Assembly (NCBI RefSeq): GCF_035083965.1
Contig: NC_089726.1
Location: 17,427,501-17,491,500, forward strand
Reading direction: 5' to 3'
Origin: Branchiostoma lanceolatum
Lineage: Eukaryota; Chordata; Leptocardii; Amphioxiformes; Branchiostomatidae
Length of the DNA stretch: 64,000 nucleotides
The notes beneath the pieces are model-generated. The model did not search any database. It was not told the DNA's origin and was given only the letters and a program-made list of their open reading frames with translations. Shown piece by piece: positions 22,631-33,300 of the stretch (the first letter of the stretch is position 1; each line of letters starts with the position of its first letter). A program made the translations under genes and the position numbers.

Positions 22631-23667
22631 GCATGCTATAATCGGCCCAACGCAGAAACAAGATAACCTCTACGAAGTTTATAGTAGCCGGCCCGCCGTA
22701 AATGACGCAACACGAGACCTTAAAACACAATTTCAAGGTTAAAAACTTCGGATCACATTTGAAGTTGAAAAGTGCGGTTACGTAACCTGTGGCGCATTTG
22801 AAGTTGAAAAGTGCGGTTACGTAACCTGTGGCGCATGATGTCTCATGAAGTCATCACGTATGAGGTAAGATAACTTCTTCAACCTTCTTCCCGAAACATA
22901 GTCTTGTCTGAGAACCATTTTTCGTAGACGCTGAAAGCTGCTGTTACGAACTCTGTCCATCTTGAAGGCTTTCGTACAGTAAACAAAAGCATACATCGAG
23001 CGTGAGGACGTAAACAGAACGTCTGACTTGTGACGTCTTGGAATGTAACCGTTACATTCGAAGTTCGAACGTACACAACTGTGCGTTGCCTTGGCAATGT
23101 GACGTCGGCGACATTCACATGTAGTTGCAATGTCATTGCACGTTTCAAAGAACCATTTTTATGGAAAGGGAAAGGCTAACCCTAAAAAGAAAAACGGTGG
23201 GGCCATGAAAGCTCTTCACTGAATGCTTTGCCGTATGTGACTATGTATCGGTTAATGTAAGTATATTTATGCTTGCGTCGATTCTATGTACGCGTTTTTT
23301 ACGTCGACCTTCTGAGCGCTAACTCATCTCAACGCGAACTTGTTTAATTTCATGTTACACTGACTGTCGATAAACACGTACTACTAGTAATGACAAGACA
23401 CACTTCTTCTTCTAGAATGTAATCAAGATCTATTGAAGAAAACATGCAACAATTCACCGGTAACAAATCATACAAACATTCTACATACTGTACTAGTATA
23501 CAGTCTGAAATTCTCAAGAAAATCTACCCGACCAAGCGGAAAAATTGCATCATTATTTACCCTACCGTTGCACGAAAAGCGAATTCTAGGATGTGAAAAA
23601 TATACAGAATGTTTACGAGAAAGTTCACGCTCTACTTAAAAATAATATAAAGTTTCTACGGAAAATC
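22631..23667. repeat. Tandem-array unit U1
   Basis: It lacks the YY1-like head of U2 and begins at the ATAATCGGCCCAACG landmark. A 41-bp block (CATTTGAAGTTGAAAAGTGC...) is locally duplicated at about 22755-22836. Its tail GCGTTTTTTACGTCGACC...CACCGGTAACAAATC is shared with the end of U2. Confidence 0.85.
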
Positions 23668-24805
23668 TAACTCTTAATTCCGGCGAATTGGTGGGAACAT
23701 GGCGGCCTTCGTTTTACAGCATCTACCGGCAATCGGAAAATGGCGTCGGTGTTTGTTTACTCTACCGTCAGTTGCACGAAAATGGCACAAAAGTTACAAA
23801 TTCAAGAATGTGAAAAATCAAAACACGTTTACAAGAAAGTTTACGCTGTACTGCATTAAAACCAGAATCAAATTTGTACGGAAAAATCGAACACTTGACT
23901 CAAGCTATTTAGATCAACATTTCACGGACTCGGAGGTCTGTGTCCTACTGACTTTTGTTTTAACATTTGGAATCATGCTATAATCGGCCCAAGGCAGAAA
24001 CAAGATAACCTCTACGAAGTCTATAGCAGCCGGCCCGCCGTAAATGACACAACATTAGAGACCTTAGAACACCATCTCAAGGCTAAAAACTTCGGATCAC
24101 ATTTGAAGTTGAAAAGTGCGGTTACGTAACCTGTCGCGCATAATGTCTTATCAAGTCATCACGTATTAGGTAAGATAACTTCTCCAACCTTCTTCCCGAA
24201 ACATAGTCTTGTCTGAGAACCATTTTTCGTAGACGTTGAAAGCTGCTAGCGCTGTTACGAACTCTGTCCATCTTGAAGGGTTTCGTACAGTAAACAGAAG
24301 CATACATCGAACGCGAGGACGTAAACAGAACGTCTGACTTGTGGCGTCTTGGAATGTAACCGTTCCATTCGAAGTTCGAACGTACACAACTGTGCGTTGC
24401 CTTGGCAATGTGACGTCGGCGTCATTCACATGTAGTTGCAATGTCATTGCACGTTTCAAAGAACCATTTTTATGGAAAGGGAAAGGCTAACCCTAATGAG
24501 AAAAACGGTGGGGCCATGAAAGCTCTCCACTGAATGGTTTGCCGTATGTGACTATGTGTCGGTAATTACTGTAAGTATATCCATGCTTGCGTCGATTCTA
24601 TGTACGCGTTTTTTACGTCGACCTTCTGAGCGTTAAGTTACTCATCTCAACGCGAACTTGTTTAATTTCATGTTACACTGACTGTCCATAAACACATACT
24701 ACTAGTAATGACAAGCCACACTTCTTCTTCAAGAATGAAATAAAGATCTATTGAAAAATCACCGGTAACAAATCATACAAACAATCTACATACTGTACTA
24801 ACTAG
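23668..24805. repeat. Tandem-array unit U2 (most complete, ~1.14 kb)
   Basis: It starts TTCCGGCGAATTGGTGGGAACATGGCGG (quoted here as two parts: TTCCGGCGAATTGGTGGG and AACATGGCGGCC), the latter a match to the YY1 core. It ends just before the same head recurs at 24806. This unit defines the period. Confidence 0.85.
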
Positions 24806-25110
24806 AACTCTTAATTTAGGCGATTTGGTGGAAACATTGCGGCCTTCGTTTTGCAACCACGTTGGTAATACCATCTACCGGCAATCGGAAAATGGCGTCA
24901 GTTGCACGAAAATGGCACAAAAGTTACAAATTCAAGAATGTGAGAAATCAAAACACGTTTACAAGAAAGTTTACGCTGTACTGTACAATGAAAACAGAAT
25001 CAAATTTGTACGGAAAAATCGAACACTTGACTCAAGCTATTTAGATCAGCATTTCACGGAGGTATGTGTCCTACGGACTTTTGTTTTAACATTTGGAATC
25101 ATGTGTGTGT
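24806..25110. repeat. Tandem-array unit U3 (partial)
   Basis: The head is repeated with AACATTGCGGCC in place of AACATGGCGGCC. Homology runs to about 25105 (TTTTAACATTTGGAATCATG) and then stops, 340 bp before the orphan gene at 25450. Confidence 0.8.
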
Positions 25111-25449
25111 GTTTAATGTTTGTATGTGTTTATGTGTAAAAAGTGTTCACCACTGACACAAGAAGTTGTGCGTTGATGTTATTTGGCACCAGCGGTAGTG
25201 TTCAGCACAGGTCGCTCATGATCGGAGGAGCGCACTGGGGTTAAAGATTTCGTCATCTGGAACACTAGAATATAGAATCTTCGAACTGAATGTCACATCA
25301 GGCTAAATTCAAATCATACATGCTGCTCAAGGGACAACAACGTAGAGGCTTCTTTGAATCTGTGACCGTCCGTGAGCATTAATTACCAGTTGCGTACGAA
25401 ATTAGGACTTTCTTTTGAGTCATTTATAATCGAATGAGTAGCTAGAGTT

Positions 25450-26079
25450 ATGGCGTGGACAACAAGCCCTACGGTTCACGAGCAGGAGGCCTGGACCGTT
25501 ATGAAACCGTTCAGGAGACCAAACTGGGAGGAAAGTGAGTACACTTTTACCAGGGAAAAGTTGCCGGCAACCACGACGTTTTGCGTCAGCTGCGGACGAC
25601 CGTTTGGCGCCACCACCAAACACCTGCACATCGCAGCGCGCCGCAGCATGGTGATCCATCCCAACGGCGGGCGGTGCTTCGCGTGTGGATCCCGCAAGGG
25701 GGCGTTGGAGACGTACGGCATCGTGAAGTGGGGACAGGGATGGCGGGCGGTGGAGGCGCACACCCTGTCTTACACCGTCGTTCACACAGACGGAGAGGAC
25801 ACACCCGCAGTTAACCAAGAGGAGACCTTGTGGGAGGACGACACCTACCTTTCCGGGGATGAACTGCAGTTCAGCACCATGGTCAGGAACCTTGAACAAA
25901 TCCATTGCAGCAAGGACAAAACCCAAGTCGACAACGCCATTGACAGTATTTTGGAATGGATTGCAAAGGAAGAGGAGGAGGAGAGGGGGTCTGGTCAGGG
26001 GTTGGGGACGGAGATGCGCAAGCACTACGGGCCACTAATGACTGAGAATGATCGCGGGGAGGTGGTGGTCTATCAGTAA
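25450..26079 (+). CDS. Intronless orphan with two CxxC motifs
   Basis: A single 209-codon frame from ATG 25450 to TAA 26077-26079. I do not recognise the family. Residues about 45-79 hold Cys-Val-Ser-Cys and, 27 residues on, Cys-Phe-Ala-Cys, a spacing compatible with a zinc ribbon, with conserved-looking basic residues between. The C-terminal half is acidic (an EEEEE run near residue 175) and probably helical. The body is markedly richer in G+C than its flanks and lacks splice signals, which would fit a retrocopy, a transferred gene or a young lineage-specific gene. Antisense frames over the same region are open but shadow the codon bias. A polyadenylation signal AATAAA is at 26596. It lies directly downstream of the 1.1-kb array. 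Confidence 0.65.
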   Translation: MAWTTSPTVHEQEAWTVMKPFRRPNWEESEYTFTREKLPATTTFCVSCGRPFGATTKHLHIAARRSMVIHPNGGRCFACGSRKGALETYGIVKWGQGWRAVEAHTLSYTVVHTDGEDTPAVNQEETLWEDDTYLSGDELQFSTMVRNLEQIHCSKDKTQVDNAIDSILEWIAKEEEEERGSGQGLGTEMRKHYGPLMTENDRGEVVVYQ

Positions 26080-27354
26080 ACTGTATTCTGCATAGCCATG
26101 ACTTTATTTAGGACACCTAGCGAGAATGGTTGGTACTGCAGTTAAGATTTCAGACAAATACAATGAGTCAGACATTTCATATATAATAACGTTACACATG
26201 TATCAGGAAAAAGATTTGTATTCAAATCAATGGTGTCTTATACATGTAACAGCAATTAAATCATCTCTGAACTCATGTCAAACAAAGGTATTATATTTTG
26301 CCATGCAAAAGAAAGAAACGATTTCATGTTTCTACAATATCTGCGGTCAACTGTTTGAGGATTTGTCTTTTTATGTCAACTCTCTTCTGTCATGTGCATA
26401 CATGTAGCTTGTGCACGTTTTCCCCCTTCTATTGACACCCCCAGACTACAGTACTTCCTACTTCATCTCAAGACAATCAACAATAGCAATGTTCACACTT
26501 TTGCATAATACTTACAATGTAACTGTTTGTGTTACAGGATTTACTGTAAAACAGCAGTTTGGTGGTCTGTGAGAAAGTAAACTCATGTATTGGACAATAA
26601 AATACACATCACACAAACTGTACATCAATGTATACTTGCATAGTTTTATGACATAGCTGGTCAACAACACAACAACTCAGAAAATGAAAAAAATAAACAT
26701 GACTCGTCTGACAATAATTCTTGACAACTGTGTGAAAAAATAGGTCCTGATTCTATACATCTCTGTAATACTTCTTCAAATATATTTTACTGTACTTGTA
26801 CATCTTACTGTTTTTTCTTAACACTGCAAGTTTTCTTAAGATTGTCTATGCTTAGATGTTATGGTAGACAGACGTACAGTCAAACCTGTAATAGTGACCA
26901 TCTCTACATACTGACCACTTGTTGGTGGTCCCTTTGACTGACCAATTGGTATGACCAGCTAAGGAATCCTCTCTATAGTGACCACCTGTCTATATAGTGA
27001 CCACTGTTGGTAAGTCCCTTGAGTGGTGGCTACAAAAAACACCAGTTTTACTGTATATAATGATAACGCTATACTTTGGAGTCAGGTATGAAACCCTTTC
27101 CAAGTGGGGGTCTGAAGGGGTTTTGTGGAGACACAATACCCTGTGGCAATACCCTGTGGCTAGCCTGAGTACCAGCCTCTGTAGTGACCGCTGGCTCCAT
27201 TCCGTGGTTATCAAGCGACAAGAATTGAGCCAGCGGTCACTACGGAGGCTGGTACTCAGGCTACCATGTGGCACCAGTGCTAGTGGTCTAGTGGCCTGTG
27301 AGTGTAGATGTGTCTGTTGCTGGCGACCTTGGGTCTGTAGGTTTGCGTTCTCTG
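26080..27354. other. Gene-free interval with short repeats
   Basis: No exon was found. At 26878-27030 there is a run of ATAGTGACCACCTGTC-type motifs, typical of a dispersed element in marine invertebrate genomes, then the TAGCCTG foldback at 27161-27263. Confidence 0.5.
27161..27263. mobile_element. TAGCCTG foldback MITE, copy 3
   Basis: 103 bp with ~37-bp arms: TAGCCTGAGTACCAGCCTCT is mirrored by AGGCTGGTACTCAGGCTA ending at 27263, with one mismatch along the arms. It is about 90 bp beyond the stop codon of the ZZ/EF-hand gene. Confidence 0.8.
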
Positions 27355-30300
27355 CTAGAACACGGTGCCGAGAGCGTCGAACCACGACATCAGAGAACTG
27401 TCTATCGTGCTCAGCTCCTTGAATGCCTGGTACGACATCCTGAAAGGCAACAAAGTATTGTTACAAATGTTAGTTAAGAAGTAGCTATGACTAACATGCA
27501 GGGCTGTCTATCTCTAGCTTTAAATTATTATTAAGTTATTGTTTGGGAGCCCATGTTTTCAATTTTCGTTGTTAAATCGGCCATTTCAAGCTTACAAAAA
27601 TACAGTTTCATCAATTTCATGCCACGAAGATCATAATTTTTTGATGGACAGCTGAAATTTTCTTCCGTTCCATGAAGCATTTTCGTCTCGGGACAGACGG
27701 AGTACGGGTTCTGGAGACAGCCCTGCTAACGTGTCACTGAGTTGTCATACATTCAAGATCTGTTTCTGTCATATTATTGCACATACTGTAAATCACTTAA
27801 ATATAGCGGCAGGAAAATTTAACGGTTGGGGAAAATAGAGTAGGTCACAGCGCTTAATTCTAACAGTGGGAACAAACATCACTGTCTCAAATGTTAGTGA
27901 TCAAATATTTACTATGATGAAATTTTAGCGGTTAACTAGTGAACGTTAAATGAGCTAAAATTAAGTTACAGTTAACAAATCGTACTGTATTTTAATTACT
28001 TATGTCATATAATTGTAACTTATATTTTTGTAATGAAAAGAAGGTTTTCTTCTCTAACCTGTCTCCTAGTTCAAGCTTGGCATCCTTAAAGACGTTGTCG
28101 ACCATCTCCTCTATAGCATCCTGGGACATGGCCTCCATGACAGGCCACATGTTCTTCCTGTAACAAGGAAAAATACAGTAAATTGCAAAACGTTTGCTGT
28201 GGTTTTATGTTTACAATTTTCATGGTGAGAGTTCAGTATATTCAAAGTTTACAAGAGCACAGAACCAGGATTCACAATACAGGGTAGACGTTATAGTGGA
28301 ATGTCCTCATTGCAGATAAGCATAAGAAGCACTAAAACGACACCATGGGAAAGTACTTACCCAAAGAAAACAGGCTGTTATCCAGCTCAAACGACGAGTA
28401 CAGATCCCGGAAGTAAACAAACCTTACATTTGACCCAGATTTCGGCTGTATTCATCCGCTCAGGGCAGGTCTGACCAAACTTCTCACATATGTTCTTACG
28501 CCAACTAATCTGGTGAACTGAACCAAAATAGGAAAGCTCAGACCCTACCTGTTCTTTCTAACCAAAAAAGTCTAAGATTGGGCCCAAATTTTCAAGGAAA
28601 AGAAAGGGTTTCAAGGATTTTAAGTTGGCACTACAAACTAAAGATATTTCCATCTTTGGCCTCCACCACGCATGTCCACTGTAACGTTTACCATACATAT
28701 ACAATGTAATCTAGGCATATATATTGCAACAAAGGATCAGCAAACTCAAGTTTCCTACTCTGTCTGACTGAAGTGTCCCTGTTCTAGTAGCAGAGTAGGA
28801 ATGGCATGTATATAATACTGTAGGAGGAGGTCTTTCTGAGCAAAAGGGCAGGGAAAAAATTTGCATACGTGGCTCCAGGGTTCCCGGGAATGGGTGGCTT
28901 TCCGTTCACCATCCTGCCCTGCTGACCAGTGTTAGACGGGATGGGAGCGTTGAACAAGGCTGACACAGGCTTGCCCTGGCTATCATCAAAGTTTAACATC
29001 TGCAAAGGAGAAACTCGCTCTAAAGATGCTGTACAGAAGCAGTTAAGGTATGACAAGAACAAGAATCTTGATTGACGCAACAAGAAGTACAGTGACTTTT
29101 GTACGGTCAACTACAAACTAAAAATACAGAATAAATCTTTAAAAATGCTTACATTCTTTTCTGACATCCTAAAATTTCACCCTTTTTCTTAATCTCCAAG
29201 CAGATGTTGGGGTAGAAATCGCAATGTTTCTGACCGACTGGCTTTTCAGACAGTCGGAAAACAATAGAAAAGCCAGCTGGCCTGAAAACTCTACAATATC
29301 CTACCCCAACATCTACTTGGAGATTCCCTTTTTCTATCTCACATACTGATTTGAATGTACATTTGTATTTTGGAAGATGCCTTTCAGAGAGGGTAAACGG
29401 AAATTTAAACTAAAAGCTTCATACCATCTCTTCTTCACATGCCTTGACCACGTCTCTTACGAGCTCAATGGAAACCTGGAAATATGCCTGCAGAAAAGAG
29501 GGTGGATAAACGCGACATTCAAAAATGAAGCTGACACATTGTAGGAGCTTATACATAAAAGTCATTAGATTTAGAGTGTGATATCATCTTCTATGTTGAG
29601 AAAAGTCACACTGCAAATTAATTATGTTGAAATTACGGACCAAAGAAGCTTTAATACACATGGAGTATCAAATGTATGTGCTGAGAGAGAAAACGATAAA
29701 TACACAAATTTGAAGCAGAAAAGAGGAAAGAAAAAGCGAAAATTTGCACCAAAATTTACATAGAAACAAGGAGTCAGTTTACCTTTAAGAGCTTAGTCAG
29801 ATTTTCTCTGCTGAGTGAGTTTTTCTTCTCTATGTCATAACCCTGGAATGCAACTGGAGTGGGAAGTAAAGAATGGGTTATAATAAGTCCTCCATTTTAC
29901 CATTTCCACATTGTTTTTTTCTATGATTAGCACAAAGCATACGGCATCATCATGTAATAAAGCAGGCATACTGAAGTCTGTTTTTGTCTGTTCACTGCAC
30001 ACTTAACATGTACTAACTTTGTATGCATACACATACCAAAAACTTGGTATGCGTTCTTACCAAAATCTTGTGAAAACTTAAACACTCTGAGACTCTTATA
30101 ATAACTGATTTCTGAACAAAGAAATACATAGGGTTCAAGTTAGAACATTTTTTTAATATTACAATATTATCATATTGTATTGATGATGCATGAAGATAAA
30201 ATTCCTAGAAATTTACAATGGTCCAAAAAATAGAAACTACTCACATCTGGTCTTTTCCTCTTGAGTACCCTTCACCAGCACAGACAGGCCTTTGGCAAAA

Positions 30301-33300
30301 TCATCAAAGTCAATGACTCCGTCGTCGTTAAAGTCGTAGAACTGAAAGTCAAAGTTATACATTTGAAACTCAATATAAAAACATCTGAGACTGAAGTTTG
30401 GTCGAACATACCTGGATTGTCTTTGTCTTTATTACTAGCAATTCTGTCTTACAATTACTGTAAATGCAGAAATATTTGCGGTGGTTTTATGTTCACGTTT
30501 TTTGCAGCAACTGTTTTACCGCGAAATAAAACCACCACAAACATTTTTGTCCAATACTGTGGCAGTGTGTGACTATAGAACTGCCGCGAAATTAAAACCA
30601 CCACAAACACTGACTCCATTTTCCTCTTAGCGCAAAATAAAAACCATGTGAACTTATTATAATATTATTAAGTGCATTTACAGTATATCACTGGAAATCT
30701 GGAACCGGAACGTTTGTCCTATTTCAGAATGAACCAAGTTGAAAACAGACTTTGTTTGAGGATTGAGTCATATGTTGAGCATGTGGAGCATATAAGGGAA
30801 CCCACCACATTCTCGATACAAGTTTGAATGAGGGCACAGTCCTCTATATACAGCAGGGATTTTTCTAGAAAAAATTGAAAAAGAGGGTGCACACACAAGC
30901 GATGGAGCGAATTCTATGCACATTGTATTTATGGAAGAATGGATTGCTGAGTGAAGGCTGTATGCTGGATATTAAGCTAAAATCTGAATTCGACAAGGGG
31001 GCACTGGGCTGAAACAAGAGGGTGCAGCGCCCCTCTTTCCTGATTTAGATGAACCCCTGTACAGCACTTTACAAACTCTAGCTACGGAACTGTTGTGTCC
31101 AGCATGGACTGGTTTACTGGTTCTATGACACAAACAAACAAATAAACAATAAGAGATAAACAGAGCTGTACCTGCCATAGCCTGTCCAGTACCAGGTTGT
31201 TGAGGGTACCCAGCGGACCGAGGCAGAAGTTGAAGGTGTCTCTCTTGATGACCGCGTCCTGATCACACAGACAGCGGTACTGTTCATACAACGCCTCCAG
31301 CTCAAAGTGATCGACTAAGGTAGGGAGAGATCATGACACCAAAATATAACATTTTCTGATCATGTTCAACAATAATAGCATTATCCAATTAACACACACG
31401 TTTGTGTAAAACAGACACCCTTCTGTTGTTGTATGCAAAATTTGAACATGGCGACATAAGAAATTATATTATAGTTCTAGCTGCATGGGAATTCCTGCTG
31501 TCAGGTAATTGAATTATAAGTTGATTGACCTGAAAAGGCTGAAACCATGTCACAGTGAACACAGCAACCAGTTCGGTAACACACACAACAGTTTGCAGAA
31601 TACTAGTACACAGTTTAAAAGACACAAATTTATTTTGAGTTAATCATAAATCATGATTTATATGGGCAATTACAAGATTTCAAAATATTTGCTTCTTACG
31701 TCTAGAATATCATTACCAATTCCACCTCAAAAATTTTCTCAAGCCCAATGTCCGCAACAAATCTAACCCTGCTAATAAAAATTAAAAAAACTGATTCAAA
31801 TGTGGTGCATTGATACAACCATAGTGGGAAGAAGGTTAATTAACTGAACAATTAACTTGAAATACATAACCAAGATCTACATTAAAACCTACAGTGAGTG
31901 ATTTTCTGTAGTCTTTTAACATGACTCCATGAGATAGGCTGGAGACTGTGGTCTCTGGCAGTGGAACCTGGAAAAACACAAAAAAACATTGCTGAAGCTA
32001 CATGTGAAAGGACAGCATCCCTGCAAAAATAAGTAAATGTGTTATACATGTAATATAGAGGTATGCATGCTTCAAATGATATAGGGAACTTGACTGAACA
32101 TCCACTAAAAATCAATTAGTTGATTGATTAATTAAATTTTGTAATCAATCAATCAATCAATCAATCAATATCTAAGCAACTTGCAGTAGAATACAGAACT
32201 ATACAACTGAATTACATTGTATGTAGATTTTGAAAACTTTTGCGAAATTGATTACATTGTATAATGAAACAAGTATAAACACTAAAATTTTGTACGCTTA
32301 CCACAATCATACACAAAAATATATTCATACTGGCTGACCTGTGAAGAGTGGTTTAAACAAGGCTGCGCGTGGACTGGCCAGGGGTGGGAGGGGGATGGTG
32401 ATCTTGATGAACATGTGACTCTTGTCGTGGATGTCCAACGGTTCACATCTTTCACAGACGTCATAGTCGACACAGTTTCCACACTGGGGGGGGAATAAAC
32501 ATTTCAATATATACAAACAAAGGAGTGAAAAAAATATGGCATCAAAACTATAGCAATGTGATGACTGGGCCCTGTCAATGTTTTCATGATTACAGCTTGT
32601 AGTAGTATCCAGCACTGGCAGTACTAGTAGTATCCAGTATTGATTATACTGCCGCCAGGGTGACACAGGGCAACAGTCGGCTAGTCTTCACACCGCTCTT
32701 CTGCACGGCTCTGTCCGGGGAGTTCACACTGGTTGATTACAGCTTGGATCCGGCATATTTTTTTGCCGAGACTAAGGGTGATTTTAAGTCGGAATTCAAA
32801 GGGGGGAGGGGGGGTCGACTCAAGCCCCAAAACTACCCAGTGGAAAAAAATACAGCCCCAAAACCGACTGACTGAGGTATAACAACTAAAAAAAAGCAGA
32901 GGAACCAAAGTTTTTTTAGCAATACATGTGCTGTATACTGAACTGCTATTGCTACAATGTACATTGCAGTATTAACAAGGTCATTTAATTCATAATGATA
33001 AACTCGGTGCATACCTTGTACCTGGTGCCACAGACAGGGCTGTTGCTACAGATGTTACAGGTGATCCCTCTGTGGACATAGCCCTCTGAGGAAAACAATG
33101 AACACAGTCATCTGTTACAGGACAAGCTTAGCTACGTTTGGGATTGTGTTCTCAGGGCTCGAAATTCATTTTTGGAAGCACCCAACAAAAAAATTAAGGT
33201 GCACAGAAAAATTTTGGGGTGCACCACATAAAATAAAGTTGAATGTCAGCAAAACAAAATTACCAACACTCTTAAGAACTACAATCCGTAATTCTATAGC

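Noticed and set aside
22320-22736. 138-codon minus-strand frame
   Set aside because: It crosses the tandem repeat, the palindrome and the array unit; open by chance.
20669-24459. Three related minus-strand frames of 89-97 codons as a small gene family
   Set aside because: Differences among copies are mostly replacement changes, the C-termini are shifted by indels, and the whole 1.1-kb unit is repeated, coding or not.
25420-26025. 201-codon antisense frame
   Set aside because: A shadow of the biased codon use in the sense gene; Pro/Leu/Arg-rich and without homology.
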